Source: an uncultured Desulfobulbaceae bacterium (lineage in GTDB: Bacteria > Desulfobacterota > Desulfobulbia > Desulfobulbales > Desulfobulbaceae). Taken from it: 64,000 nucleotides of DNA. Position numbers and translations under genes: made by a program. Where the stretch lies: positions 39,568 to 103,567 of the forward strand of contig CAMYLK010000010.1 in assembly GCA_947259225.1 (NCBI GenBank), written 5' to 3'. A model generated the notes under the pieces. It saw nothing but the letters and a program-made list of their open reading frames with translations. It had not been told where the DNA came from and made no database searches. Position 1 is the stretch's first letter; each line of letters begins with the position of its first letter. Of this stretch, positions 1 through 11,060 are shown one piece after another.

Positions 1-1
1 C

Positions 2-1270
2 CGTGCCATAGCTTTCCTTGTCAAGGACCGTACCAAAGGACACCATATAGTCATTGGCAAGGATACCAGACTTTCCGGCTACATGATTGAAAATGCTCTG
101 GCAGCAGGAATCTGCTCCATGGGTGTGAATGTCCAGATTCTAGGTCCCATGCCGACTCCAGGCATAGCGTTTATAACCACATCCATGCGTGCTGATGCCG
201 GAGTTGTGATATCTGCATCCCATAATCCTTTTCAGGATAACGGAATTAAAATTTTTTCCCGGGATGGTTTCAAGCTCCCTGACGCAAAAGAAGCAGAGAT
301 AGAGGAGCTGATATTTTCCCAGAAGATGGAAGCGCTGCGACCTGTTGCCGACGAAGTTGGTAAAGCTTCCCGTATTGAAGATTCCAAGGGCCGGTATATC
401 GTTTTTCTTAAGAATACCTTCCCGAGAAAATATACTCTTGATGATTTTCACATAGTACTTGATTGTGCCCATGGTGCGACATACAAGGTAGCGCCGCATG
501 TGTTTACAGAATTGGGAGCCAGGGTAACGACCATTGGCGTTGAACCTGACGGTAAAAATATAAACCATAAATGCGGAGCCCTGCATCCTGAAATAATGGC
601 CGAAAAAGTTAAACAGGTTGGAGCTGATATCGGTCTTGCACTTGACGGTGATGGCGACCGGCTCATAGTTTGTGATGAGAGGGGGCATGTAGTGGACGGC
701 GACCATATTATGGCCATCTGCGCCAAAAACCTTCTCAAAAGCCGTAGACTCAGAAAGAAAACACTTGTGACAACGGTCATGAGCAATATGGGCCTTGAAG
801 AGGCCATGAGAATTATGGGCGGCCAGATGGTCCGGACACAGGTGGGTGACAGGTATGTTGTCGAAACCATGCGAAGTAAAGGGTACAATTTCGGAGGAGA
901 ACAGTCAGGCCACCTTGTTTTCCTTGACCACAATACAACCGGAGACGGAATCCTCGCTGCATTACAGCTTCTCTCCGTTATGATAAAAAAACATAAACCT
1001 TTGTCTGAACTTGCCAGGGTTATGACGACCTATCCGCAGGTTCTGGAAAACGTTCGCATGTCGTCCAAAATCCTGCCTGAGCAGATTCAGGGTTTTCCGG
1101 AAGCGCTAACTGAAGCAGAAAATCAGCTTGGTAACAACGGGAGAATACTGGTGCGACCCTCAGGTACCGAGCCGGTAATACGGATTATGGTGGAAGGTGA
1201 AGATGAAAAAGAAATTTCAACAATCGCTCTCGAACTCAGCGACGTGATCAGACATGCTGACAGGTACTGA
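2..1270 (+). CDS. glmM: Phosphoglucosamine mutase (5' truncated by window edge)
   Basis: Frame is open from base 2 ([33 protein letters not shown]); metal-binding DGDGDR, SASHNP phosphoserine loop and C-terminal [15 protein letters not shown] motifs. Confidence 0.95.
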   Translation, partial: RAIAFLVKDRTKGHHIVIGKDTRLSGYMIENALAAGICSMGVNVQILGPMPTPGIAFITTSMRADAGVVISASHNPFQDNGIKIFSRDGFKLPDAKEAEIEELIFSQKMEALRPVADEVGKASRIEDSKGRYIVFLKNTFPRKYTLDDFHIVLDCAHGATYKVAPHVFTELGARVTTIGVEPDGKNINHKCGALHPEIMAEKVKQVGADIGLALDGDGDRLIVCDERGHVVDGDHIMAICAKNLLKSRRLRKKTLVTTVMSNMGLEEAMRIMGGQMVRTQVGDRYVVETMRSKGYNFGGEQSGHLVFLDHNTTGDGILAALQLLSVMIKKHKPLSELARVMTTYPQVLENVRMSSKILPEQIQGFPEALTEAENQLGNNGRILVRPSGTEPVIRIMVEGEDEKEISTIALELSDVIRHADRY

Positions 1271-1299
1271 CTGGATATCAATGGGAATGACTCAACCAG

Positions 1300-1818
1300 A
1301 TGACGATAAATTTCGAGAATAAATCAATGTTGCGTATATATATACTAACCGCTCTTTTCATTCTCTGCATGGTGCATCCCATGTCTGGAGGAGAAAATAT
1401 CTATACCTGGAAAGATGCTCAGGGAGAGATTCATATAACCGATCAGTCGCCTCCTGACGGCGTCGAGATCATTGACTCAAGCCCTGCTCCCCCAAAACCT
1501 GACATGAAATCCACTGAGAAACAGCCAAAGGCCGGAAAAGTTACCCGCCAGAATGTCCAACAACGGGAAAAACTGCTCAAAGAGTTTACCGAATATAGAG
1601 CTGAAGAGGCTGCCGCCTGGAAAAAAGCGGAAGAATTGATCGCTGAAGCAGAAGAGCTACGAAGCAGGAGTGCCATTCAAAAGGTTAAAAGGAAATACCG
1701 CAGAAGAGCCCGTGCCCTGGAGGAAGAAGCAGGAGAGGTAATAAAAAAAGCAGAAGCAGCAGCAGTTCAAGCCGAAAAACTGGAAAAAAGTTTAAATATC
1801 AACCCGGGTTCGAAGTAA
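1300..1818 (+). CDS. DUF4124-like domain protein with signal peptide and Lys/Glu/Ala-rich coiled C-terminus
   Basis: N-terminal hydrophobic signal followed by NIYTWKDAQGEIHITDQSPP, typical of DUF4124. Confidence 0.7.
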   Translation: MTINFENKSMLRIYILTALFILCMVHPMSGGENIYTWKDAQGEIHITDQSPPDGVEIIDSSPAPPKPDMKSTEKQPKAGKVTRQNVQQREKLLKEFTEYRAEEAAAWKKAEELIAEAEELRSRSAIQKVKRKYRRRARALEEEAGEVIKKAEAAAVQAEKLEKSLNINPGSK

Positions 1819-1908
1819 TAAACGCTGGCAAACAGGTGTGAAAAAAAGCATACAAGTTTACGAGACCCAGTCAGCTGCTACAATATACTCCTCACACTTT
1901 TTCCACTC

Positions 1909-2331
1909 TCAATACAGTTTCCCACCGGTACTTGACATGGTAAGGTTTCCGTCTTTAACTCCTTTGAGAGCAATCAGTCCCTGGGCAAGCTCCTGTACAT
2001 CGGAAGCCTTTCCCTTGGTAATTGTGACTTCCAGGCAGTTGTCATGATCCATGTGCACATGCGTGGAAGAGGTAATAATGTTATAAAACCGATGCTGCAA
2101 TTCAGTGACCTTTTCCTGGAGCTGCGGCCTATGATGATCATACACAAGTGTAATCACTCCCACAACCTGGCTGTTGCTCTCCCATTCCTCCCTCACAAGG
2201 CTTTTTCGGATGAGATCGCGGACAGCCTCCGAGCGATTACTGTATCTGTGCTGCAGGATATACGCATCAAAATTTTCCAGCAGGTCTTCTTCAAGTGAGA
2301 TGGAAAATCGCTTCAGCATCTCTTCTCCCAT
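1909..2331 (-). CDS. nikR: Nickel-responsive ribbon-helix-helix regulator NikR
   Basis: RHH N-terminus (LKRFSISLEEDLLENFDAY...NRSEAVRDLIRKSL) plus C-terminal ACT-like H/H/C metal region (HHRPQLQ..., HVHMDHDNCLEV). Confidence 0.9.
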   Translation of the reverse strand: MGEEMLKRFSISLEEDLLENFDAYILQHRYSNRSEAVRDLIRKSLVREEWESNSQVVGVITLVYDHHRPQLQEKVTELQHRFYNIITSSTHVHMDHDNCLEVTITKGKASDVQELAQGLIALKGVKDGNLTMSSTGGKLY

Positions 2332-3740
2332 TACTTTTCTATTTCATCAATCAGGGCTACCAGTTTTTCCGATTCCTGCTGGAGAAGCGGTGGTACAGTC
2401 GAATCTTTCTTCGCCTTTGACAGGTATTCCCGGGCCAGTTTTAGTTTTCCTTCATACACATAAAATTTACCCAGATAAAAATTACTTTCACCGGTTTTCT
2501 TCGCCCCGGCCTTGATCCTGCCAAGTTCAAAATAAATCTTGGAGTACTCCGGCATAACTTTCATAATTTTATTATACAACTGCTCAGCTTCATCCGGTTG
2601 ACCTTTTTTCACATACGCACGGGCAAGATGAAAGGCAGCATACATATCCCCTGGATCCTTCTGATAAGTCTCTGTAAGCAGTTGAAACCCCCGATCAACA
2701 TCGCCGGAATCGAGATACATAATTCCAATATCAATATCAACAATGTTGCGATTTGGAAAATATCTCTTCACGTCCGCAAGATTTTTCAAACCCTGGGAGA
2801 AGTTAAGCTCTCTCGCCTCAAGAAGGGCTAATCCGTAGGAAGCCATTGCTGATTCTTCAGGACTCCGGCTTGTTGCGAGAGAATTGGCAAGATATGCCCG
2901 AGCTTTCTGGGGATCTTTAACACTGGTCATTATTCTGTATTTAATCCTGAGAAAATTAAAATTATCTGTTTCTGAAAATTTTCTACCCGCATTCAAATCA
3001 TGGTCATAATCAAGCTGTGATTGAACATATTGAAGTCTTGCCTCGGGATTGGGATGAGTGAGCAGGTATTGAGGGATCTGTCCGGAGCGATACCGGGTGA
3101 TGCGTCGCATTGTACTGAGCATGCCTGCTATGGCCCTGGGATCTCTGTCCAGCGCAACAAGCCAGTCATAGGAAAGCCTGTCAGCCTGTTCTTCGTCAAC
3201 CCTGCTGAAATGAAGTTGTGCGGCCTGCCCCGCAGCCTGAAACCCGGTAAATAACCCGGAAGCCAATGACGGATCCCCGAGGGCCAGGCTGGCCAGAGCC
3301 AGGGCCATTGAAATGGCACCCACTTTACCGCTCTTGGAAGAACGAGAGGCGATATGACGGCTTGCTACATGACCTATTTCATGGGCCATTACACTGAGCA
3401 GTTCATCTTCGGTCTTCATTGTTTCAACCAGCCCTGAAAAGAAAAAAATCAGACCGGACGGTGCGGCAAAAGCATTAAATTCATTGATGGGAACGACGAA
3501 AAAATGATAATCAAAATACTGTGGTCCGGCCTGGGCCAGCACTTCACGACCCAACTCGTTAATATACTGAGAAATATCAGGGTCATCCAGAAGACTGAAC
3601 TGAGTCCTGATAGAATAGAGCAGCTTTTGTCCTATTTCCCGTTCCTCGCCAATGGTCAGGGCCAAAGCCGGGTTGGAAACAAGCAGGATACTCAACAGGA
3701 GTGCTGTAAATACACAAAGATGTTTATATCGTTTTATCAT
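2331..3740 (-). CDS. M48 family metalloprotease with TPR repeats (BepA-like)
   Basis: HEIGHVASRH zinc motif, signal peptide, C-terminal TPR-like helices; stop overlaps nikR start. Confidence 0.88.
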   Translation of the reverse strand: MIKRYKHLCVFTALLLSILLVSNPALALTIGEEREIGQKLLYSIRTQFSLLDDPDISQYINELGREVLAQAGPQYFDYHFFVVPINEFNAFAAPSGLIFFFSGLVETMKTEDELLSVMAHEIGHVASRHIASRSSKSGKVGAISMALALASLALGDPSLASGLFTGFQAAGQAAQLHFSRVDEEQADRLSYDWLVALDRDPRAIAGMLSTMRRITRYRSGQIPQYLLTHPNPEARLQYVQSQLDYDHDLNAGRKFSETDNFNFLRIKYRIMTSVKDPQKARAYLANSLATSRSPEESAMASYGLALLEARELNFSQGLKNLADVKRYFPNRNIVDIDIGIMYLDSGDVDRGFQLLTETYQKDPGDMYAAFHLARAYVKKGQPDEAEQLYNKIMKVMPEYSKIYFELGRIKAGAKKTGESNFYLGKFYVYEGKLKLAREYLSKAKKDSTVPPLLQQESEKLVALIDEIEK

Positions 3741-3998
3741 AATAAAAATTATTCATTATTTTCAAACAATACTAATTGACGCAATACGAGGCAAGGTGCA
3801 ACACTTATATTTATTTCACATTTCAGCATTAAAAATTATATTTACTACAAAAAGGATCGTTTGGGCCAGGGTCAGGATAATTATGTGAAGGCAGGAATCC
3901 ACTGCAAACTTCATATCTCCTCAGTACATCTTCCTGTTGCTGTTCAATCCTTCATACGGTAAAAGTAAATCTCTCTATTACCTTTAATTAGAATTGTA

Positions 3999-5633
3999 AT
4001 GAACGTAAACGAACCTTTACTATCAATAAAAAATCTGTCTCTTTCGTTCATTAATGACCAGAATCCTGAAGGGAAGGACAAGGTCATTGATAATGTGAGC
4101 CTGGAGATTAAACCATCGGCGACCCATGCTCTTGTCGGGGAGTCAGGATCCGGAAAATCAGTTACGGCCCTTTCTATCCTGCGCCTGCTTGAAGAGATTT
4201 CAGAAATTCGCATGAATGGATATATATTATTCAAGGGGGATGATATTCTCTCGCTTCCCAAAAAAAAGCTGCTTGATATTCGAGGCAACGAGATAGCCAT
4301 GATCTTTCAGGAGCCCATGACATCTCTTAATCCGGTCTATACAATAGGAAGCCAGCTGCAGGAACCACTTATGCAGCACCAGAAACTCAGTAAAAATGAA
4401 GCACGTGAAAAAGCACTACATCTCCTGGAGCGGACCGGGATAACTCAGCCCGAGTACAGAATCGACGCTTTTCCCCACCAGCTTTCCGGAGGACAGCGCC
4501 AACGGGTGATGATCGCCATGGCCCTTGCCTGCCGCCCTGCTCTGCTTATCGCAGATGAACCTACCACCGCCCTCGATGTCACCATCCAGGAGCAGATTTT
4601 ATCGCTCATCAAAGATCTTCAGCAGGAATATAATATGGCGGTTCTGCTGATCACCCATGATCTTCCCATGGTTCAAAAAATTGCTGAAACCGTTTCGATC
4701 ATGCACCAGGGAAAAATAGTTGAGCAGGGTTCAACGGAAACCATCTTTACTTCACCACAAGCTGAATATACAAAACATCTTCTCTCTTCCCTGCCGCATG
4801 GTAAGCCTGATCCGGTTCCGGCTACTAAAGATTTGATTACCCTGGACAGAATATACTGTGAATTTGTAATGAAGACCGGGTCTAAATGGCTTTTTAAAAC
4901 AAAAAAAACAAAACTCAAAGCCGTTGACAATGTCTCACTGAAGGTTAGACAGGGCTCAACCCTCGGCATTGTCGGTGAGTCAGGGTCAGGAAAAAGTACT
5001 CTGGGAATGTGTCTGCTCAGGCTGGCTTCATGCAATGGTAAAATCCTTTATCGTACGGCCGACACCGAATACGAGCTTTCTACATTATCCACCGGTGCAA
5101 TGCGTCCGTTACGAAAAAACCTGCAGGTGGTTTTCCAGGACCCTTTCTCTTCCCTGTCACCCCGCATGTCAATTGAGCAGATCGTGGGTGAAGGACTTAC
5201 AGTGCACAACATAGGCAAAGACAAAAATGATAGGCGCTTAATGGTCGAGAAGGCTCTGGCAGAAGTTGATCTTGAGCCGGAGATGATTCACCGCTATCCC
5301 CACGAATTTTCCGGCGGGCAGCGTCAGCGCATAGCAATTGCCCGCGCAATAATTCTCAAACCTGAACTGCTCATTCTCGATGAACCGACAAGTGCCCTGG
5401 ATATGACAATACAGGCCCAGATTATTAAACTGCTCAAACGTCTGCAAAAGCGTTACAACATGACGTACATTTTTATCAGCCATGATCTCAGGGTAATTCG
5501 GTCACTAGCCAATGATGTGGCTGTCATGCAGCACGGCCGCATAGTTGAAAGCGGTCCGGCAGAGGACATATTCAACGCTCCAGAACATGAATATACCAGG
5601 AAACTTTTTCAAGCCGCATTTCTCGAGACCTGA
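3999..5633 (+). CDS. Fused dipeptide/oligopeptide ABC transporter ATPase with two ATP-binding domains (YejF/DppDF-like)
   Basis: Two Walker A (GESGSGKS), two signature (LSGGQRQR / FSGGQRQR) and two Walker B (LLIADEP, LLILDEP) motifs. Confidence 0.9.
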   Translation: MNVNEPLLSIKNLSLSFINDQNPEGKDKVIDNVSLEIKPSATHALVGESGSGKSVTALSILRLLEEISEIRMNGYILFKGDDILSLPKKKLLDIRGNEIAMIFQEPMTSLNPVYTIGSQLQEPLMQHQKLSKNEAREKALHLLERTGITQPEYRIDAFPHQLSGGQRQRVMIAMALACRPALLIADEPTTALDVTIQEQILSLIKDLQQEYNMAVLLITHDLPMVQKIAETVSIMHQGKIVEQGSTETIFTSPQAEYTKHLLSSLPHGKPDPVPATKDLITLDRIYCEFVMKTGSKWLFKTKKTKLKAVDNVSLKVRQGSTLGIVGESGSGKSTLGMCLLRLASCNGKILYRTADTEYELSTLSTGAMRPLRKNLQVVFQDPFSSLSPRMSIEQIVGEGLTVHNIGKDKNDRRLMVEKALAEVDLEPEMIHRYPHEFSGGQRQRIAIARAIILKPELLILDEPTSALDMTIQAQIIKLLKRLQKRYNMTYIFISHDLRVIRSLANDVAVMQHGRIVESGPAEDIFNAPEHEYTRKLFQAAFLET

Positions 5634-5642
5634 TCACTTTCA

Positions 5643-7463
5643 ATGGCATCGGTAGAACTCCTTTCTACATCATTCCTCAAAACCGTCAGCAGTGGACCAG
5701 GTGTATACCAGATGCTCGGTAATAAAGAGGTTCTGTACGTGGGCAAAGCAGTCAACCTCCGTAAACGTTTAGCCTCATACAAGAGATACGTCAAGCCTGG
5801 TCACACTAAGACCGCCGTGATGCTTGCAAAGGTAAAACGGATTGAAACAATACTTACGACAACGGAAAAAGAAGCCCTTATTCTTGAAGCCTCTCTTATA
5901 AAAAAACATAGGCCCCGCTACAATGTTATCCTCCGTGATGATAAAACGTATCCGCTAATCAAGGTCACCGTTGCGGACGAGTGGCCCCGTATCATCGTCA
6001 CCCGGAAACGAAAACGTGATGGAAGCCGATACTTCGGACCATATTCTTCAACTTCTTCTATGCGCGAAACATTGAAGTTGCTGCAAACCATTTTCCCCTT
6101 ACGCCGTTGTCCCAAAGTAAAACCACGGAGCAGGCCCTGCCTGAATTTTCAGCTTGGTCATTGCCTGGCTCCATGCAATAAGCCGGTCGATAAAAATAAT
6201 TACGGGGAACTGGTAAACGGTGTATTAATGGTCCTGGAAGGGCGTAACCAGGAGCTGATGACCGATCTCGGCAAAAAAATGAAACGTGCCGCCCACGAAC
6301 TTGAATTTGAAAATGCAGCAATAATAAGAGACCAGATTGATGGCCTGAAACGTACTCTTGAACGCCAGGTCATTGTTGCCGATCATACTCGTGATCAGGA
6401 TGTGTTTGGCCTGGTCAGGAAAGATGCTTCAGTGGGCATAGCAATTCTTTTTGTACGGTCCGGGATGATCAGCGGCACACAGTCTTTTTTCCTGGAAGAC
6501 CCTCTTGGTTCGGATGGAACAATACTTTCCAAGACCATACTTCAGTACTACACCACTGATCGTCAGCCTCCTGGTGAGTTGCTTTTGCCGCAGGATCCCG
6601 ACGACCTCAAATTGTTGAAGGAAAGACTGACAGAACTTCGTGATGCGGTTGTCAGTTTACTGGTACCTAAAAGGGGCAGGTCAATGCAACTGATGAAAAT
6701 GGCGCGTCGTAATGCTGCTCAAATTTTCGCAGAGCGGGGAAAGAAAAGAATATCATGGGACAACCTTTCCACTGCCATGCAAAAATCTTTATCCCTGTGC
6801 AACCAGCCAGACCATGTCGAATGTGTTGACATATCCAATATCAGTGGCAAACAGGCTGTAGGTTCTCTTGTTTCCTTCAGATATGGAGCTAAAAACAAAA
6901 AATCATACCGTCATTTCACAATTAGAAATAAAAATGAACCAGATGACTATGCAATGATGCGGGAAGTGCTGGACAGGAAAATGCGAAGAGGCATAAAAGA
7001 AAACAGCTTACCGGACCTGCTCCTGCTTGACGGTGGCAAAGGACAGCTTAACCTTGCTGTGGATATCCTTAAAAAATACTCACTGGAGGATAACATCGAA
7101 CTTGTAGCCATAGCCAAGGAAAAGCAGCAGGAAGGTGAAAAATTATTCCGTCCGGGAAGAAAGAATCCGATTCTGCTTCCCCGTCATTCACCGGTTCTGC
7201 TTTTTCTGATGCGGATCAGGGATGAAGCGCATCGGTTCGGCATCACGCATCATCGAAAACTGCGTAGAAAAAACACCCTCTCCTCAAGCCTTGATTCACT
7301 TCAGGGTGTTGGTGAAAAAAGAAAAAAGCTCCTGCTGACAACATTCGGCAGCCTGAAACGACTGAAAAGAGTCTCCAGACAGGATCTGAAAAATGTTCCT
7401 GGAATAGGAGAACAACTGGCAGAATCAATTTACAGCCAATTGCACACTACTGATGAAACCTGA
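5643..7463 (+). CDS. uvrC: Excinuclease ABC subunit C
   Basis: GIY-YIG start (GPGVYQMLGNKEVLYVGKAVNLRKRL), UVR motif, RNase H-like core (DGGKGQLNLA), C-terminal HhH. Confidence 0.96.
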   Translation: MASVELLSTSFLKTVSSGPGVYQMLGNKEVLYVGKAVNLRKRLASYKRYVKPGHTKTAVMLAKVKRIETILTTTEKEALILEASLIKKHRPRYNVILRDDKTYPLIKVTVADEWPRIIVTRKRKRDGSRYFGPYSSTSSMRETLKLLQTIFPLRRCPKVKPRSRPCLNFQLGHCLAPCNKPVDKNNYGELVNGVLMVLEGRNQELMTDLGKKMKRAAHELEFENAAIIRDQIDGLKRTLERQVIVADHTRDQDVFGLVRKDASVGIAILFVRSGMISGTQSFFLEDPLGSDGTILSKTILQYYTTDRQPPGELLLPQDPDDLKLLKERLTELRDAVVSLLVPKRGRSMQLMKMARRNAAQIFAERGKKRISWDNLSTAMQKSLSLCNQPDHVECVDISNISGKQAVGSLVSFRYGAKNKKSYRHFTIRNKNEPDDYAMMREVLDRKMRRGIKENSLPDLLLLDGGKGQLNLAVDILKKYSLEDNIELVAIAKEKQQEGEKLFRPGRKNPILLPRHSPVLLFLMRIRDEAHRFGITHHRKLRRKNTLSSSLDSLQGVGEKRKKLLLTTFGSLKRLKRVSRQDLKNVPGIGEQLAESIYSQLHTTDET

Positions 7464-7680
7464 TGACCGAATCATGGGACGTTTGAAACCCGGCTGCATC
7501 TGCATGGGGATCAAACTGCACCGCATCCTTGAAGCAATTGAACAAGGCGCCTCATCGTTTGAAGAAGTAGCACAGATAACCGGCATCGGCAATGGTGACT
7601 GCAATGGCCAGCGTTGCGGCAAAAAGGTTGAAGAACTCCTGAAAAACTTATCCAATAAACAAACTACCACCGGTATTTAG
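7453..7680 (+). CDS. Small (2Fe-2S)-binding, BFD-like protein
   Basis: CxC...C(N)xxxC pattern (GCICMGIK ... GDCNGQRC); start overlaps end of uvrC. Confidence 0.6.
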   Translation: MKPDDRIMGRLKPGCICMGIKLHRILEAIEQGASSFEEVAQITGIGNGDCNGQRCGKKVEELLKNLSNKQTTTGI

Positions 7681-7696
7681 TTACCGGAAGTTTTTT
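7670..7696 (+). terminator. Rho-independent terminator
   Basis: ccggta-tttagt-taccgg hairpin followed by aagtttttt. Confidence 0.55.
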
Positions 7697-7999
7697 ACAG
7701 TTTCTCTTCACTATCCCCGCCAATTTATTACAGTTTTGAAATTGATTGTTATTCAGTAATTTGAGATAATAATATATGGTCGGGTTAATCGTTTTACTCT
7801 ATCAGCAAGGTTGAAGTTATGCCTGTGGAGGTATACCACATTAACCATTGTACAGTGCGTATTCTCTGTATTTGAAGATAATAAACTGCCGTTTATTAGC
7901 GAATTCTGATCAACAATTAATAAGCTTTACAAAGGAGGTGAGAAACACAGATTTAATTTCGTCAACAATGCTATGAGGTAAAACGTATCAGGAGGGATT

Positions 8000-9232
8000 A
8001 TGAAAATGAGAACCGTATGTCTTTTTTTTGCCAATATAGCAGCCTTGCTGTTATTCACTCTACCGGCATCTTTTGCAAAGGAAGCAAACACTGTTGATGA
8101 ACTTATTGCCATGTTTGACGACTCAAGATGCGCTGAATGCCATGAGGAAATTTATAAACAGTGGCAAGATTCCTGGCACTCAAAAGCAATAGTGTCATCG
8201 CTTGGCGGGATGAGGAATTTTATTGCAATCGGGCTGTCCAAGGAGTGGAAAACTCCTTTAACCAAGACTCAAGTTTTGAAATGCCTTGACTGTCATGCGC
8301 CGGCGGTAAACTTTGCCTCTGAAAAACTTGCCGTTGAAATCGGGGAAATGATCGTTACAGCAAAAGACAAAGCCGGCACACCGGAAGGTGACAAGGCAAA
8401 AAAAGAGCTCGCCCGCCTCAGTGTCGGCTGCCTGAGCTGCCACAACATCAAGGCAACAGCAGTAGCAATCGGCTTGCGGAAAGATCCGGAAAAGGGTAAA
8501 GTTTACGGACCGAATGGCCAGGACAGTGACGGCCATGAATCAGTGGAGACGGTTGATTTGAGCCGTTCCGTATTCTGCATGCAGTGCCATGGCATCTACA
8601 AGGCCATTGACGGAGAAATGATCCAGTGCAACACGCTTTCCGGCAGCTACCAGAACATGTATATCAGTGCAGGTGGTTCACAGACCTGCCAGGACTGTCA
8701 CATGAAAAAAGGCCACCTTTTCCCCGGCGGTCATGATCTGGAAACTGTTAAGGAAGGTCTTGGCTTTCAAGTAGAAATCGCTCCCTACAGACATCTTCCC
8801 GGTAAAATCCCCGGTGTGAAGGACAGTAAAAAATGGGTTCCAAGTGCCGTTATCACAGCGTTTGTTGAAAACAAAACCGGTCACCGTGTCCCGGACGGCT
8901 GACTCTGGTCCGGCAAAGTGGTCCTGGAAGTGACCGCAAAAAACCTGAAGGAGAAAGACGCAGACAAGCAGGAAATGTTCAAGGCTACCAAAACCTGGTT
9001 TGAAATCGGTGTAGATATGGACCGGGATATGCGTTACGGAGCATGGCAGATCAAAGAGATTGTCGATTTGACCCTGCCGCCTTTGCAGACCCAGAAAGAA
9101 CAGTATATAATGCATTTTGACACAGACACCGAAGAGGTCGAGGTTGAGGCCAAGCTTTTCTACTACATTAGTGGAAAAAAAGGAGATGAAATTTATTCAA
9201 TCAAGGAACAGCTTTCTTTTAATGTTGACTGA
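8000..9232 (+). CDS. Periplasmic pentaheme c-type cytochrome, predicted selenoprotein (TGA at 8900-8902 read as Sec)
   Basis: AGGAGG RBS; signal peptide; five CxxCH motifs (CAECH, CLDCH, CLSCH, CMQCH, CQDCH); ORFs 8000..8902 and 8918..9232 are in the same frame and join as GHRVPDG-U-LWSGKVVLEV; possible SECIS hairpin directly after TGA. Confidence 0.75.
8900..8936 (+). promoter_or_regulatory. Putative bacterial SECIS element
   Basis: UGACUCUGGUCCGGCAAAGUGGUCCUGGAAGUGACC: UCCGG/CUGGA stem (one G-U pair) with a loop containing GGUC; GGU lies at nt 21-23 counting from the UGA. Confidence 0.5.
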
Positions 9233-9264
9233 TAAAATCAGTTGAACATTATTGAAATATAAGA

Positions 9265-9297
9265 GCGGGTTTATTCAACCGGGTAAACCCGCCTTTG
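9265..9297 (+). terminator. Rho-independent terminator after the selenocytochrome
   Basis: gcgggttta ... taaacccgc perfect 9-bp stem, then cctttg. Confidence 0.6.
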
Positions 9298-9326
9298 GTA
9301 ATACGTAACAATTTTATTATTAAGGC

Positions 9327-9995
9327 ATGGATTCTAAAATAAATATCATTCAGACCGTAACCGGTTCCTACATGGTCAACACCTACCTGGTGTCATGTCC
9401 GGAAACCAGGGAAGGATTCATAGTTGATCCCGGTGGTGATGCCGAGAAAATCAAAAAACTTGTAACGGACAACAACATACAGGTCAAATATATCCTCAAT
9501 ACCCATGGTCATGCTGATCATGTCCTGGCCAACATGGAGCTGAAACATTCATTCAAGACCCGGATTTGCATGCATAAGGATGATGCCGATTTTTTTATTC
9601 AACCTGAAATACAAAAAATATCCGAAAAGGAATTGGGCCTTGCAGCCTCGGGTTCTGTTGACATCAAGCTCGGTGACGGTGACCTTCTTAAGGTAGGTTG
9701 CCTTGAGATTCGTGTTTTACATACTCCTGGTCATTCACCCGGTTCTGCCTGTTTCCTTGTCAAAGGCAATCTTTTTACGGGAGACACGCTTTTTGTGGGG
9801 GATGTGGGGAGAAGTGACCTGGTCGGCGGGTCTTTTGATACACTCCTGCAGTCCATCAAGGAACAGATTATCGTTCTGCCCCGGGATACAATCGTGTGGC
9901 CCGGACATAATTACGGTGAAACGCCTACTTCAACCCTGGCCTGGGAGATGGCGGAAAACCCATATATTACCGACTTTATCCTTGCCGAAGAATAA
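9327..9995 (+). CDS. MBL-fold metallohydrolase (glyoxalase II-like)
   Basis: THGHADH motif, HTPGHSPGS, GDTLFVGDVGRSD, GHNYG. Confidence 0.88.
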   Translation: MDSKINIIQTVTGSYMVNTYLVSCPETREGFIVDPGGDAEKIKKLVTDNNIQVKYILNTHGHADHVLANMELKHSFKTRICMHKDDADFFIQPEIQKISEKELGLAASGSVDIKLGDGDLLKVGCLEIRVLHTPGHSPGSACFLVKGNLFTGDTLFVGDVGRSDLVGGSFDTLLQSIKEQIIVLPRDTIVWPGHNYGETPTSTLAWEMAENPYITDFILAEE

Positions 9996-10018
9996 CCGCC
10001 CCTCACATCTGTTTATCT

Positions 10019-10390
10019 TCACTGTACTGACAGGTATTTCTTGAGCTGAAAAATTCTGGCCTCGCTGATTCCTGAAAAGCCCGCCAACTGATCGATGCTT
10101 GTATAGTCCCCGTTTCTGTCTCTGTGGTTAACGATTTGCCGCGCGGCAGTTCTGTTGATTCCTGGAACCCGCATCAGGGTTTTGGCGTCAGCAGTATTGA
10201 CATTGAAAGGATATTCCAGCGGTTTGTCCAGGGGTGTTTTCTTCTTAAGTAATATCGGGGTGGAAGGATCACCCGGCAGAGAAATTGCGATTACTGAAGT
10301 CGTCGTATTTGAGAATACAAGGAAAGCGCCAAATAACAGAATAACACCTGCTAATTTTCTACCTTGCCCGGAGAGACTTAGATTTTGCAC
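10019..10390 (-). CDS. ComEA-like helix-hairpin-helix DNA-binding protein
   Basis: N-terminal hydrophobic segment and FNVNTADAKTLMRVPGINRTAARQIVNHRDRNGDYTSIDQLAGFSGI. Confidence 0.85.
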   Translation of the reverse strand: MQNLSLSGQGRKLAGVILLFGAFLVFSNTTTSVIAISLPGDPSTPILLKKKTPLDKPLEYPFNVNTADAKTLMRVPGINRTAARQIVNHRDRNGDYTSIDQLAGFSGISEARIFQLKKYLSVQ

Positions 10391-10439
10391 AAATAACTCC
10401 TGAAACAGAATTGCTCTAATCCTGCTTTAAGGATAAGCA

Positions 10440-11060
10440 CTATATTGAGAAAGGAAAATTTCGGTCATCGACGAGTTTGAACACCCTTTGTTTTTTTGGG
10501 GTCCTGGCAGCATGAAAATCAGCAATCCTGCCGACCGCCCCAACCACTTCTTCTTTTGTGAGCCCTTTTGCAACTTTCTTCCCTACCCTTGGCAACGGTC
10601 CTCCTTTTCCGCCTGCATAGACGTCATACCCTTTCCTGGTTGCTATAATACCGATGTCGGCCAGTAAAGACCCACCGCAACTCGCGGGACAACCGGATAT
10701 GGATATTTTAAACTTGGGCTTTACCCCAGTCCGCCCTCCGTAATGTTCCTGCAGACTGTCCGCAAGAGCAAAAGTGTCTGAAAGTCCTAAATTACAGAAC
10801 GGCATGCCGACACAAACTTTGGCCATGGGGAATTTCCCTGGAGCCTTTAATGAAAAACCTTTATCAACCAGGGCTTTCCTGACTTCTTCAATATTCTCCT
10901 CATTTGCTCCCAACAGCCTCATATTCTGTGCAGTGGTGACATACTGTGTAAGATCATATTTCCCAGCTATTCTGTTAATTTCTCTGCTTTTTTCAGTGGT
11001 CAACAATCCCCCTGAAAGCAGGACGGTAACGTGCTTGATATTGGTATGCGTATCTTTCAT
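10440..11060 (-). CDS. Stand-alone nitrite/sulfite reductase (siroheme/4Fe-4S) domain protein
   Basis: Cys pattern CVGMPFC...CPASCGG characteristic of the NIR_SIR 4Fe-4S/siroheme domain; ~206 aa only. Confidence 0.8.
   Translation of the reverse strand: MKDTHTNIKHVTVLLSGGLLTTEKSREINRIAGKYDLTQYVTTAQNMRLLGANEENIEEVRKALVDKGFSLKAPGKFPMAKVCVGMPFCNLGLSDTFALADSLQEHYGGRTGVKPKFKISISGCPASCGGSLLADIGIIATRKGYDVYAGGKGGPLPRVGKKVAKGLTKEEVVGAVGRIADFHAARTPKKQRVFKLVDDRNFPFSI

Noticed and set aside
140-933. Minus-strand ORFs of 188 and 161 aa
   Set aside because: Antisense to glmM, whose frame has strong conserved motifs; no sensible domains.
3999-5633. Two separate ABC ATPase genes
   Set aside because: One uninterrupted frame contains both nucleotide-binding domains, so it is a single fused protein.
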